DNA of 60,511 nucleotides, from positions 1-60,511 of IMG/VR virus record IMGVR_UViG_3300044991_001911. One strand, written 5' to 3'. Shown piece after piece: positions 26,859 through 35,547 of this stretch. How positions within the stretch are numbered: position 1 is the first letter of the stretch; each line of letters opens with the position of its first letter. The notes beneath the pieces were generated by a model that was not told where the DNA came from, searched no databases, and saw only the letters and a program-made list of their open reading frames with translations. A program made the translations under genes and the position numbers. This DNA is from a virus.

Positions 26859-27630
26859 TAGATTAGTTCATTTTTCAGACTTACATGTTAGGTTATTTAA
26901 AGACCACGACTTATATCGTGGAATACTTGAGTCCGCATTAAAAGAATGGAAAACACTTCAACCTGATAGAATTGTTTTTACTGGTGATTTAGTTCATTCT
27001 AAAAATCAAATGACACCCGAACTTATTGAGTTTGTTGCTTGGATATTAACAGAATGTGCCAAAATTGCAAAGACTATTGTTATAATTGGTAATCACGATT
27101 TCCTTGAGAACAACAACACCAGACTTGATGCCTTAACTCCAATCATTGATTCACTTAACAATGATAACATTGTCTATTTAAAGAACAGAGGAGTGTATGA
27201 GGATGACAATGTTAATTGGTGTGTATTCTCATTAATGGAACATAACATTCCACCTGATGTTCAAAAATCAACAAACAAAAATATTGGATTATTCCATGGA
27301 CCAATACAAGGTCTTTATACTGATATTGGATATAAATTTGAAGATGGGTTTGACACCAGTAAATTTAAAGGATGTGACCTTGTTTTATGTGGAGATATTC
27401 ATAAGAGACAAGTGTTTGATATACCTGGTGAAAAGAAAGCGTATATGATTGGCTCTACTATCCAACAGAACTTTGGGGAGAAAATAACTAAACATGGGTA
27501 CGGTGTGTATGATATTGAAAAAGATGAATATGATTTTGTTGATTTACCAAACCCTAAACCATTTTTATCGTTCTACATTAACTCAATTGATTGTTTAATT
27601 GAAGGGACTGAGAAATTAGTTAACTATTAA
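26851..27630 (+). CDS. SbcD/Mre11-type nuclease (T4 gp47-like)
   Basis: The 259-residue metallophosphoesterase has all motifs: FSDLHV (D10, H12), FTGDLVHS (D46), IGNHDF (N81, H82, D83), LFHGPI (H149) and GDIHKRQ (D182, H184). It lacks the long C-terminal capping domain of cellular SbcD, as does T4 gp47. It works with the ATPase at 29554 in DNA end processing and recombination-dependent replication. The five genes between the two subunits are unusual. Confidence 0.92.
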   Translation: MINRLVHFSDLHVRLFKDHDLYRGILESALKEWKTLQPDRIVFTGDLVHSKNQMTPELIEFVAWILTECAKIAKTIVIIGNHDFLENNNTRLDALTPIIDSLNNDNIVYLKNRGVYEDDNVNWCVFSLMEHNIPPDVQKSTNKNIGLFHGPIQGLYTDIGYKFEDGFDTSKFKGCDLVLCGDIHKRQVFDIPGEKKAYMIGSTIQQNFGEKITKHGYGVYDIEKDEYDFVDLPNPKPFLSFYINSIDCLIEGTEKLVNY

Positions 27631-27631
27631 T

Positions 27632-28288
27632 ATGGAAGTAAAACTTAATCTCTCAACTACTGAACATAAAGATTTATTGTCTTATTGTAATCTAAATGAT
27701 TTACTGATTAGTTCAGTTGTCAAGGATTCCTTTACAGTTGGATTTAATATAGAAAGATATGGACTTTTGAATACTGGCCAAGAAGTTATTGAAAAAGAAG
27801 TTATCAAAGAAATTATTAAGTATGTTGAGATTCCTGTGGTTGAGGAGAAAGAGGTTATTAGGATTGAATATGTTGATGTTGAAAAACCTATTGAAGTCAT
27901 TAAGGAAGTTATAGTAGAAAAAGTTGTTGAAGTAATTAAAGAAGTGTCTGTCCCAAATTTAGACAATATTTGGGACGAAACTAAAGTAAATGAACTGTTG
28001 TTAAAAATACAACAGTTGGAAAATCAAGAACCAATTATTAAGGAAGTCATTGTAGAGAAAGAGGTGATAAAAGAAGTTGTCGTAGAAAAGGAGACAACTG
28101 ATAATAGTTTAAAACCAAAACTTGATGCCCTTCAAAATACAGTTCAAAAGTTGAAACAAGATAACATTGACAAAGACAAAAAGATTAAAGAATACGAAAA
28201 AACGATTGAAGACATTCAAAAGTTTAATGACGATAAAAGAGCGATGTTCTTAAAAGGGTCTAATTTAGACGATAAACTTTATAAATAA
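27632..28288 (+). CDS. Repetitive coiled-coil protein
   Basis: In this 218-residue protein residues 50-105 and 135-160 consist of repeats such as EVIEKEVIKEII, EVIKEVIVEKVVEVIKEV and VIVEKEVIKEVVVEKE, then a clear coiled coil (LQNTVQKLKQDNIDKDKKIK). The alternating E/K and V/I pattern suggests beta-strand or fibrous assembly before the coil. Between SbcD and SbcC genes. Function unknown. Confidence 0.7.
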   Translation: MEVKLNLSTTEHKDLLSYCNLNDLLISSVVKDSFTVGFNIERYGLLNTGQEVIEKEVIKEIIKYVEIPVVEEKEVIRIEYVDVEKPIEVIKEVIVEKVVEVIKEVSVPNLDNIWDETKVNELLLKIQQLENQEPIIKEVIVEKEVIKEVVVEKETTDNSLKPKLDALQNTVQKLKQDNIDKDKKIKEYEKTIEDIQKFNDDKRAMFLKGSNLDDKLYK

Positions 28289-28296
28289 AAATAAAT

Positions 28297-28650
28297 ATGA
28301 TTACACAACTATTATTATGGATGATTATGGCGTATGGGATGACCAACATAATCGTTTACGGAAGTATCTTTAATGGACCAAGAAACTCCATTAATAAAGC
28401 ATCAAACACACCACATTTTCCTTTCAGAGGGTTCTTTATATTTGTGAGTGATATGATTAAATGTATGATGTGTGCGTCGGTATGGGTTGGATTCTTATTT
28501 GGAATTTTCTTATATTCACCAGTACACGAAATGCTTGGAGTTAGTTCATGGGCATCATGGTTCTTTGACGGGATGTTAGGTTCAGGTTCAGTATGGGCAA
28601 TTAATGCAATTGTTGAATGGTATGAAGAAAACCGACCAAAAAAAGGATAA
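28297..28650 (+). CDS. Conserved-type phage membrane protein
   Basis: The 117-residue protein has three likely membrane helices (LLLWMIMAYGMTNIIVY; MCASVWVGFLFGIFLY; SWFFDGMLGSGSVWAI) and the motif KCMMCASVWVGF, which recalls the Cys-x-x-x-Trp motif of DUF1360-type membrane proteins. Resemblance only; function unknown. Confidence 0.7.
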   Translation: MITQLLLWMIMAYGMTNIIVYGSIFNGPRNSINKASNTPHFPFRGFFIFVSDMIKCMMCASVWVGFLFGIFLYSPVHEMLGVSSWASWFFDGMLGSGSVWAINAIVEWYEENRPKKG

Positions 28651-28651
28651 T

Positions 28652-28849
28652 ATGCAAAGAGTATCTGCGGAGTATGTGGTATCAGTGAAAATTGAAGACT
28701 TAATGTGGACTTCAGATGAAACCGATGTTAATACAAAAATTATTGAATTAGGAAAAAAACAATTAAAAAAATACTTGAATGGGAAAATGTTTGACCCTGA
28801 TGGTAAAGTAATAACTGAACAAATTAAAATAATCGCAAAAGGATTGTAG
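28652..28849 (+). CDS. Small hypothetical protein
   Basis: The 65-residue protein starts MQRVSAEYVVSVKIEDLMWT and ends with a Lys-rich half. The ATG at 28652 follows the previous stop by one base; a longer frame from 28604 lies in the membrane protein gene. Unknown function. Confidence 0.6.
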   Translation: MQRVSAEYVVSVKIEDLMWTSDETDVNTKIIELGKKQLKKYLNGKMFDPDGKVITEQIKIIAKGL

Positions 28850-28850
28850 G

Positions 28851-29357
28851 GTGGAAAAATTAAATGAATTTATCGTTAAACAACTTAATGATAAGAAAGT
28901 TCAAAGATGGATTATTAAGGCAACTGACTTATTTACATTATGTAATAATATGGGAATTCTTGATGATGATGAACTCATGATTGATATTATTGAGTATTTG
29001 GAGAATAACGAAATTGATATTAATTTTATTGGTGGGGATGCGTTTTATAAAGATTTTACTCGACTTGAGAATAAAGTTAAAATGGGTAAAATGTTGAGAG
29101 GAAGTAAGACTGAAGTTCAACTGATGATTGAAAAAATAGATTCAATTAAAGTTCCTGAGAGACCTCAATGGTTAAATTCCTATATGGATGATGAAGAGGA
29201 ACCTAACGAGAATGAAATACGAGAAGATAATCATAACCAATACCAACGAATTAACGACATGATTATTCAAAAACTTCAAGACCAAGTTGAAAACGAACTA
29301 ACACCGACAATTGAAGAAATACAAGAAGAAATGAATAACGAATTAAATAACAATTAA
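28851..29357 (+). CDS. Hypothetical acidic protein, GTG start
   Basis: The 168-residue protein starts at a GTG, two bases after the previous stop. The N-terminal half is helical (EKLNEFIVKQLNDKKVQRWI), the middle has ERPQWLNSYMDDEEEPNENE, and the end is acidic and Gln-rich. No recognised domain. This is one of few non-ATG starts in the window; the first in-frame ATG at 28950 would remove 33 well-patterned residues. Confidence 0.65.
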   Translation: MEKLNEFIVKQLNDKKVQRWIIKATDLFTLCNNMGILDDDELMIDIIEYLENNEIDINFIGGDAFYKDFTRLENKVKMGKMLRGSKTEVQLMIEKIDSIKVPERPQWLNSYMDDEEEPNENEIREDNHNQYQRINDMIIQKLQDQVENELTPTIEEIQEEMNNELNNN

Positions 29358-29363
29358 ATAACT

Positions 29364-29552
29364 ATGGCAAAATCTAAAAAAAGAGGCGGAGATAAAGCTC
29401 ACGCAAAAAAAGTGGCAGCAAGAACCCAAAAAATTAATGCTGAAAAAACCGCAATGCAAAACTTATTTAAAAAGTCAATGCAGGAACAAATGGAGGAGTT
29501 AAAAAAGAAATACGACGAGGATAAACTAAAAGAACAAATTCCAACCGTATAA
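29364..29552 (+). CDS. Small Lys-rich protein
   Basis: The 62-residue protein has a basic N-terminus (AKSKKRGGDKAHAKKVAAR) followed by a charged helix (NLFKKSMQEQMEELKKKYDE). Likely nucleic-acid binding through the basic part, by composition only. It ends 1 bp before the SbcC-like gene. Confidence 0.6.
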   Translation: MAKSKKRGGDKAHAKKVAARTQKINAEKTAMQNLFKKSMQEQMEELKKKYDEDKLKEQIPTV

Positions 29553-29553
29553 A

Positions 29554-31932
29554 ATGACATGGGATTTATTCAATCCACAACCAACATTTAATTATAACCA
29601 TATGAGCACCAAAATAGATGTATCTGCTTTGGAGAATCCCTACATCCAAGTCATTTGGGAGGATACTCCTGAAAACTTTACCCAAGAGAGAATTAAGTCG
29701 GTAAAGCAATACTTCATAAAGAAGTATAACTCCTCTAACATCAATGTTATCACTAAGGTGAAGACAACTGATGAGACCCAACAAACTGTTGATGTTTCTG
29801 TAAACATCATGGATAAAAATTATCAAAAGGAATTGATTAAATCATTACTTGAGTCTAAAGGGCAAGAACAACATTTAGACCAAGTTATGAACATTGACCT
29901 TGCGGTGGAGAACAGAATGGCGGCCAACGAAGTTGAGGTTACTCCATTCAAAAGATGGTATATCAAAAAGATTGAGTTCAGTAACTTTTTATCTTATGGT
30001 GATAACCAAGTAATTGATTTTGAGAAATGTAATGGTATTACTGTTGTTGAGTCAGACCCACCTAATTTTGGTGGTAAGACTGTACTTACGGTGGACTTAC
30101 TATTGTTCTTGTTTTTTAACACCACTACGAAGACCCAGAAAGCAGAAGAAATCTTTAATAGGTTTACAGACTCTAACAAAGTTAGTGTTAAGGGTGACAT
30201 CGTAATTGACGGTGAGGAATACATTATTGCTCGTCAGATTGAACGAAAGAAGTCCAAGGCTGGTGAATGGAATGTTAAAACAGAACTTGAGTTCTTCAAG
30301 AAACTTGCCGATGGTCAACTTCAAAACTTTACAGGAGAACAACGAAGAGAAACGGAAGACTTTATGAAGAAATCTATTGGAACAATGGATGACTTCTTAA
30401 TGACAATCGTAACAACAGCATCCAACCTTGAGGACTTATTGGAATCAAAACCAACCGCTCGTGGTCAAGTATTGAGTAGATTTTTGGGATTAGAGTTTCT
30501 TAAAAAGAAAGAAGAAACAGGTAAAGAAATTTATTCTGAATTTTCTAAAGGAATGATGTCCAATGTTTATAACACAGAGTCTTTGAAACAAGACAATGAA
30601 ACTTCTGGTGAAGAGATTATCCAAAAAAAGGATGAAATTAAAGAGATGACCAAAAACATTGGAGATGTTGATGAAAGACTTAAGAAAGGTCAAGATTACA
30701 AAGACAATTTACTTAATTCTAAGTTTGCGGATTTAGACCAAGAGTTGATTATTTTAAATCCAATTAAACTTCAGTCAGATATCTCAGACCTTGAAACTTC
30801 AAGTGATAGAATTAAAGGACAAATCAAAGAGATTAAAGTTGTTGAACCATCTGAATTTTACCACGAAGACAAACACGATGAGGTAAAACAGGAGATTAAG
30901 GAGTTGATTACCAAACAAGCGGAGAACAACGCAAAGATTAAAACTATTGAAGAACTTAAAAGTTCGGTTGATGGTGGAATCAAATGCGAACATTGTGGTA
31001 TTGAACTGATGAATGCAGCAATAACCAACGCAAAAATAGGTGAGCTTGCCGGTTTTATCACGCATAAAGGACAATTAGAGGGGTTAATGCGTGACTTAAC
31101 CAGCAAAGAACAAGGATTTGTTAATCTTAAGAAAGACTTTGATGAGTATGAAAGAAACAAACTTATTAAGGAGAAACACGAACTATCTTTAGAAGCAAAT
31201 GACTTAAAACTTGAACAGGTTAAGGACAAACTTAGAAGGTATCAAGAAGTTCAGGACAAAATCAAAAAGAACAATGAGATTGATGGTCAATTAATTAAAG
31301 CTGGTTTGCGTATTGATGAATTGATTGGAGAGAAAAGAGGGTATGAGAAAATTCAAAATACCAACTCAACTCAAATTGAAAATCTTGAAGCACGTATTGA
31401 GAAAAACAATAGTGTTATTCTTAAGATTGCCGAGGAGTTTGAAAGAGAAAAGATTTATAAAATCTATGTGGACATCTATGGTAAGAACGGGATTAGTAAA
31501 ATCATTATGAAAACTATGATGCCATTAATCAACTCTGAACTTCAAAGGTTACTTCAGGACTCTTGTTTCTTTAACTTGGAGATTCGTATCAACGATAAGA
31601 ATGAGGTTGACTTCATAATGATTGATAATGGTACTGGTGTTGAAAAACCAATGACCGCAGGTTCAGGGTATGAAAAAACAATTGGAGCACTTGCCATTAG
31701 AGCGGTACTATCAAAAGTATGTTCATTACCAAAACCAAACATATCAGTGTATGATGAGACTTGGGGTAAAGTATCTAATGATAATCTTGAAATGGTTGGG
31801 GATTTCTTTATGAAACTTAAAGACTATTTTGAAAAAATATTTGTGATTAGTCATAACCCACTAATTTCAAATTGGGCTGATAATGTGGTTAAAATTAATA
31901 AGACCGATAACATTTCAAAAGTCTCACAATAA
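29554..31932 (+). CDS. SbcC/Rad50-type ATPase (T4 gp46-like)
   Basis: In this 792-residue protein the ATPase domain starts near residue 135 (IKKIEFSNFLSYGDNQVIDF), with Walker A in the unusual form ESDPPNFGGKT (K175, T176), a coiled-coil arm broken by the zinc hook IKCEHCGIEL (C478, C481), signature region MTAGSGYEKTIGALAIRAVL, Walker B SVYDETWG (D734, E735) and switch histidine H767 in VISHNP. The first 130 residues are an added domain not found in T4 gp46 as I know it. Partner of SbcD at 26851 in recombination. The last codons lie within a terminator. Confidence 0.92.
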   Translation: MTWDLFNPQPTFNYNHMSTKIDVSALENPYIQVIWEDTPENFTQERIKSVKQYFIKKYNSSNINVITKVKTTDETQQTVDVSVNIMDKNYQKELIKSLLESKGQEQHLDQVMNIDLAVENRMAANEVEVTPFKRWYIKKIEFSNFLSYGDNQVIDFEKCNGITVVESDPPNFGGKTVLTVDLLLFLFFNTTTKTQKAEEIFNRFTDSNKVSVKGDIVIDGEEYIIARQIERKKSKAGEWNVKTELEFFKKLADGQLQNFTGEQRRETEDFMKKSIGTMDDFLMTIVTTASNLEDLLESKPTARGQVLSRFLGLEFLKKKEETGKEIYSEFSKGMMSNVYNTESLKQDNETSGEEIIQKKDEIKEMTKNIGDVDERLKKGQDYKDNLLNSKFADLDQELIILNPIKLQSDISDLETSSDRIKGQIKEIKVVEPSEFYHEDKHDEVKQEIKELITKQAENNAKIKTIEELKSSVDGGIKCEHCGIELMNAAITNAKIGELAGFITHKGQLEGLMRDLTSKEQGFVNLKKDFDEYERNKLIKEKHELSLEANDLKLEQVKDKLRRYQEVQDKIKKNNEIDGQLIKAGLRIDELIGEKRGYEKIQNTNSTQIENLEARIEKNNSVILKIAEEFEREKIYKIYVDIYGKNGISKIIMKTMMPLINSELQRLLQDSCFFNLEIRINDKNEVDFIMIDNGTGVEKPMTAGSGYEKTIGALAIRAVLSKVCSLPKPNISVYDETWGKVSNDNLEMVGDFFMKLKDYFEKIFVISHNPLISNWADNVVKINKTDNISKVSQ

Positions 31933-31949
31933 TGTGGGACTTTTTTTTT
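31921..31949 (+). terminator. Intrinsic terminator overlapping the SbcC stop codon
   Basis: An 8-bp stem GTCTCACA/TGTGGGAC (one G-U pair) with loop ATAA is followed by nine T. The stop codon at 31930-31932 is in the loop and stem, so coding and termination share sequence. Confidence 0.85.
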
Positions 31950-31978
31950 GGATATTATGAAACATTGTCTTATCTTTG
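31947..31978 (+). promoter_or_regulatory. Bacteroidota-type promoter TTTG-N20-TATCTTTG
   Basis: TTTG at 31947-31950 is formed by the last T of the terminator tail; TATCTTTG is at 31971-31978 after 20 nt. The ATG of the next gene is 18 nt downstream. Confidence 0.8.
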
Positions 31979-31996
31979 CTCGTATAACAATAGACT

Positions 31997-32488
31997 ATGG
32001 AAGAAAGAATATATGAAGAGATTAAAACAATGGACAATCCGTTGAATGTTTTATTGGGGTTGATTAATCAATTAAAGAATGATAATGGGTTTACCCAAGA
32101 TGTTTTAACACCAGGATTTTTAAAAGAATGGATAATCTCTGAGATTTTAGGGCATAGATGTCATAAGACTAAACATGGTCCTGACGCAACTTCGTTAGAG
32201 GGTGATAAAAAATATGAATACTTGTCTTGTAAACAAGGTGGTAGTTTCCAATTAGACAGAATCCACAAAGATAATCTTCATCGTATTGAAAGAAACGATG
32301 AGTTTTTTTTCGCATCATTCAATAAAGAAAGTGGACTTGTTTGTGAAAAAATATGGAAATGTGAAACAAGTATAGTGTTGGAAGAGGCTAAGGTTAAAAT
32401 TGAAAATATGAGTAAATCTTCAAATCACATTTCATTCAGTGAAAAATGGGTTAAAGATAATTGTGAAATTGTTTATTCGTTAAGATAA
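31997..32488 (+). CDS. Putative PD-(D/E)XK-like nuclease
   Basis: The 163-residue protein has LKEWIISEILGHRCHKTKHG, then GPDATSLEGDKKYEYLSCK. A helix with a conserved glutamate, then G-x-D-A and E-Y-x-x-x-K, is the pattern of restriction-endonuclease-like folds that read hGxDAxxxxGxxYEYK. Followed by SFQLDRIHKDNLHRIER. Could be a host-DNA degrading or restriction-type enzyme. Family assignment by motif pattern only. Own promoter upstream. Confidence 0.5.
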   Translation: MEERIYEEIKTMDNPLNVLLGLINQLKNDNGFTQDVLTPGFLKEWIISEILGHRCHKTKHGPDATSLEGDKKYEYLSCKQGGSFQLDRIHKDNLHRIERNDEFFFASFNKESGLVCEKIWKCETSIVLEEAKVKIENMSKSSNHISFSEKWVKDNCEIVYSLR

Positions 32489-32504
32489 TTTCAAAAATTA
32501 TTCA

Positions 32505-32512
32505 TATCTTTG
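32505..32512 (+). promoter_or_regulatory. -7 element TATCTTTG before the sigma operon
   Basis: Perfect TATCTTTG 20 nt before the ATG at 32533. No clear TTTG 20 nt upstream. It would drive the 32533 gene and the sigma factor. Confidence 0.55.
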
Positions 32513-32532
32513 TATAAATTATAATAATTAAT

Positions 32533-33060
32533 ATGACTAACTACTTATTAACCGTAATCGGTTTTTTTGAATCAGAACAAGATTGTAGACAAATTGCTCT
32601 ATCAATTACACCAATTGTAGATTCCCCTAATTTAAAATTTCAGTATTCTAAAGGTGTTATGTTATATCACTTTGCGTCTGAGGTTGCTAAAATTGAATTG
32701 TTTGACTACATAACAGGTGTGTTATATGGTATTTCGGATTCATTTATTTTAACAGAGATGTCTGACAAAGTGTCAGTGTCGTTACCTGAGGAGGCGAAAA
32801 AAAATTTATTTGACTTGGAGAGTCCTACAGGGGATGTTAATATGAGATTAGAGATGTCTCGTATTAAAAATAATTTGGATTTTATGGAAGAATTTGAAGA
32901 AGAGGAAGATGAAGAAGTTATGGCACAATTTTGGTTAAATTTAAAAGACAAACTTAAAGAACCGTCTTTAGACCAAATATTAGATAAGATATGTTGTGAT
33001 GGTGTAAGTTCATTAACAGCGTTTGAAAAAGAAATTTTAGAAACATACAGTAAAAAATAA
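32533..33060 (+). CDS. Hypothetical protein upstream of sigma factor
   Basis: The 175-residue protein has an N-terminal alpha/beta part (NYLLTVIGFFESEQDCRQIA), an acidic stretch (EEFEEEEDEEVMAQFWLNLK) and a C-terminus PSLDQILDKICCDGVSSLTA followed by FEKEILETYSKK. The last segment resembles the short helical tail (LDxILDKIxxxGxxSLTxxExxFL) found at the ends of many Bacteroidota proteins. It is 3 bp from the sigma gene and could modulate it; no direct evidence. Confidence 0.65.
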   Translation: MTNYLLTVIGFFESEQDCRQIALSITPIVDSPNLKFQYSKGVMLYHFASEVAKIELFDYITGVLYGISDSFILTEMSDKVSVSLPEEAKKNLFDLESPTGDVNMRLEMSRIKNNLDFMEEFEEEEDEEVMAQFWLNLKDKLKEPSLDQILDKICCDGVSSLTAFEKEILETYSKK

Positions 33061-33063
33061 AAT

Positions 33064-33861
33064 ATGAAAGAAAAATCGTCAATTCCAATTAATCAAGAAG
33101 AAATTAGTCACTATCTTAAAGACCTTAGGAAATTAAGAGTTATGACACCTGAAAGAGAAAGAGAGTTAGCAGAAATAATGCTATCGGAAAATGTAACCGA
33201 AAAACAAACAAAAGAGATTCAAAAAGAGTTGTTAGAGGGTAATTTACGTTTTGTAATTACTGTGAGTAAACAATATCAAAATCAAGGGTTAGAACTATCT
33301 GATTTAATTGCCGAAGGTAATCTTGGATTAATGAAAGCAATTGAGAATTTTGATTGGTCTAAAAGACTGAGATTTATTTCTTATGCTGTTTGGTGGGTTA
33401 GACAATCTATTTTACAATCATTAAATGAAAATGCTAGAACTATTCGTCTACCTGTTAATGTGGTTCAAGAACTTCATAGGGCCAAAAAAGATTTGGAAAG
33501 GGCTGGTATTGAATTACCTGAAAAGTTTGTGAATTTACCATATACCGTTAATTTAGATAATCCATTGAATGAAGATGGAGATACATTGTTGGATATATTA
33601 AACAACCCTAATGCTGAATTGGCAGATGCTGGATTATCTAGTGAAGATACTTTAAAAGATAAACTGTTTTCTATGTTAGATGTTTTAGATGGACGAGAAA
33701 AATTGATAATTCAAGACTATTTTGGGTTATCGGGTTCAACAAGAACATTGGAAGATATTGGGAATGATTTTGATTTAACTAAAGAAAGAGTTCGGCAGAT
33801 TAAAGAAAAAGCTCTCAGAAAATTAAGAAATGAGACGGCAATTTTATTTGACTACTTATAA
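33064..33861 (+). CDS. RNA polymerase sigma factor, RpoD/SigA-like
   Basis: The 265-residue protein has region 1.2 (ISHYLKDLRKLRVMTPERER), region 2 (NLRFVITVSKQYQNQGLELS, then AVWWVRQSILQSLNENAR), region 3 remnant, and region 4 (TLEDIGNDFDLTKERVRQIK). The KQYQNQG and YAVWWVRQSI segments are those of the Bacteroidota primary sigma factor, so the gene was probably acquired from a host. Unlike T4 gp55 it keeps region 4.2. It may read the TATTTATN late motif or redirect host TAnnTTTG transcription. Confidence 0.92.
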   Translation: MKEKSSIPINQEEISHYLKDLRKLRVMTPERERELAEIMLSENVTEKQTKEIQKELLEGNLRFVITVSKQYQNQGLELSDLIAEGNLGLMKAIENFDWSKRLRFISYAVWWVRQSILQSLNENARTIRLPVNVVQELHRAKKDLERAGIELPEKFVNLPYTVNLDNPLNEDGDTLLDILNNPNAELADAGLSSEDTLKDKLFSMLDVLDGREKLIIQDYFGLSGSTRTLEDIGNDFDLTKERVRQIKEKALRKLRNETAILFDYL

Positions 33862-33873
33862 ATTGATGTAAAG

Positions 33874-33898
33874 GGTGTATTTATTTAATACACCTTTT
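33874..33898 (+). terminator. Intrinsic terminator after the sigma gene
   Basis: An 8-bp stem GGTGTATT/AATACACC with a 5-nt loop and TTTT tail lies 12 bp after the sigma factor stop. Confidence 0.8.
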
Positions 33899-33930
33899 AT
33901 ATTTTAATAATAAATTTAAATCAAATTAAT

Positions 33931-34215
33931 ATGAAAAAATTTTTAGAAAACAACTTCACAGTAATTATTTTAGTGATTGCCGTATTAGGATTCTTCAAAA
34001 GTTGCGGAGATTCAAGAGAAATAAAATCAATTAAAAAAGAAATTGAGGCAATCAAAGATTCAACATACACCAAACAAGAATTAAACATTCAATTACAAAT
34101 ATCAGGACTTGAGGCGGAAAAAAGAATGATTCAGGCTACTGATAGAAAACTTATTGATGTTAGAAGACAAACTGAAATTGAGAATGAAATAAAAAAATTA
34201 AACACAAAAAAATAA
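33931..34215 (+). CDS. Membrane-anchored coiled-coil protein, possible spanin or lipoprotein
   Basis: The 94-residue protein has an N-terminal membrane helix (FTVIILVIAVLGFFKSCG), in which FFKSC could be read as a poor lipobox, followed by a long helix with heptads (EIKSIKKEIEAIKDSTY). Located at the start of the probable lysis cassette. Topology fits an inner-membrane spanin; the lipoprotein reading is weaker. Confidence 0.6.
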   Translation: MKKFLENNFTVIILVIAVLGFFKSCGDSREIKSIKKEIEAIKDSTYTKQELNIQLQISGLEAEKRMIQATDRKLIDVRRQTEIENEIKKLNTKK

Positions 34216-34949
34216 TGAATTGGTTCCAAAGGAATTTTAAAACAATAATATACATTTCATTCTTGGTTCCAATATTGACCGTTGCGTTTGTGTCAATTTC
34301 CCATGTAACGAAATGGTATGGATTATCTAATCCTTTTAGTTGGGCAATTTACTTATCAATTGGTATTGAAATTGCTGCGTTGTCAGCATTGGCCGCAATA
34401 TCTGCTCAGATGGGGAAAAAAGTGTATTTCCCATTTGGTATTGTTACTTTAATCCAATTTATAGGTAATATATTTTTTGCATACCAATATATTGATATTA
34501 ATAGTCAAGCGTTTAAAGATTGGGTTGATTTAGTTGACCCACTAGTTAGTTTTCTTGGAGTTGGAGATATTTCGGGGCACAAAAGATTTTTAGCGTTATT
34601 TTCAGGGGGAATGTTACCTTTAATTTCACTTTCATTCTTACACATGTTAGTTAAATTTGAAGAAGAAGATAAAAAAAAATTACCGATAGAAACTCCAACA
34701 ATAGATATTGAAGCTCTAAGTCTCCAAGCGGGAAAAATGGAAGGAGAAATTGAAAACCAAAAGTATACACCAACTGAGGATGATTTAAAAAGACTTGAGG
34801 AAGAGTTAGTGAAATTAAACCAACAAAAGTTTGGTTCGCTTGAAGGTCCCATAGGGAACGATGGACCCGATGATTCAACATTAACCACTTCAGAAGAAAT
34901 AAATGGGACTGAAAAAAAAGTCTTGAGTTATTCAAAAAGAAATGATTGA
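34215..34949 (+). CDS. Multi-pass membrane protein, holin candidate
   Basis: The 244-residue protein has four likely membrane helices in the first 150 residues (IIYISFLVPILTVAFVSI; FSWAIYLSIGIEIAALSALA; FPFGIVTLIQFIGNIFFAY; FLALFSGGMLPLISLSFLHM), then a charged cytoplasmic tail (EEEDKKKLPIE). It overlaps the previous stop by one base and the amidase by 8 bp. Holin role is suggested only by its place before the amidase; it is long for a holin. Confidence 0.6.
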   Translation: MNWFQRNFKTIIYISFLVPILTVAFVSISHVTKWYGLSNPFSWAIYLSIGIEIAALSALAAISAQMGKKVYFPFGIVTLIQFIGNIFFAYQYIDINSQAFKDWVDLVDPLVSFLGVGDISGHKRFLALFSGGMLPLISLSFLHMLVKFEEEDKKKLPIETPTIDIEALSLQAGKMEGEIENQKYTPTEDDLKRLEEELVKLNQQKFGSLEGPIGNDGPDDSTLTTSEEINGTEKKVLSYSKRND

Positions 34950-35547
34950 TATCCAAAAATATGGAAACTTCAAACCTACGGGTAAACAAAAGAAAAAAAA
35001 ACAAATAATCCTATGTCATACATCAAGGGAGGTTAAAGAATATTTAACTTCCCTTAAACTTAGGTATAATGGGAAATTTGATAAGATACCCAATTACATT
35101 ATTACAAGAGAAGGTAAAATTTTACAACTACTCTCTGACGATTCACACACCAATTTTTTTCAAGAATCTAACATTAACAGGAATTCTATAATTATATGTT
35201 TAGAGAATTTAGGATGGTTAGAAAAGAAACCTTTAACCAACTATTATATTAACTGGAAAGGAAGTATTTATAATCAACAGGTTTACGAGAAAAAATGGAG
35301 AGATTACTTTTTTTGGCAACCCTATACAGATTTACAGATTAAATCAACTGCGGATTTGTGTAACCAATTAATTAGTGATTATAAAATAGATAAAAGATGT
35401 ATTGGTCATAATGTAAAAATTGACGGTATTTCCGAGTTTGAAGGGATTGTTACAAGAAGTAATTTTAATTCAAACTTTACTGACCTAAACCCATCATTTA
35501 ATTTTGAAACCTTTAGAAAATTTTTAGAAAATGAGCAATTTGCATAA
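34942..35547 (+). CDS. N-acetylmuramoyl-L-alanine amidase (endolysin)
   Basis: The 201-residue Amidase_2/T7-lysozyme-like fold has IILCHTSREV with zinc ligand H26, IPNYIITREGKI with the tyrosine Y52 and the GKI(L/Y)QL strand, and CIGHNVKIDG with H156 and K159. T7 lysozyme has cysteine as third ligand; here the equivalent position is not clear after KIDG, perhaps the aspartate. No signal peptide, so export would need a holin. Cleaves peptidoglycan at lysis. Confidence 0.75.
   Translation: MIDIQKYGNFKPTGKQKKKKQIILCHTSREVKEYLTSLKLRYNGKFDKIPNYIITREGKILQLLSDDSHTNFFQESNINRNSIIICLENLGWLEKKPLTNYYINWKGSIYNQQVYEKKWRDYFFWQPYTDLQIKSTADLCNQLISDYKIDKRCIGHNVKIDGISEFEGIVTRSNFNSNFTDLNPSFNFETFRKFLENEQFA

Noticed and set aside
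30799-31229. Minus-strand frames up to 123 residues within the SbcC-like gene
   Set aside because: Ser/Phe-rich shadows of the coiled-coil arm; plus-strand protein has all Rad50 motifs.
34505-35004. Minus-strand frames of 117-127 residues
   Set aside because: Opposite well-supported membrane protein and amidase genes; no recognisable content.
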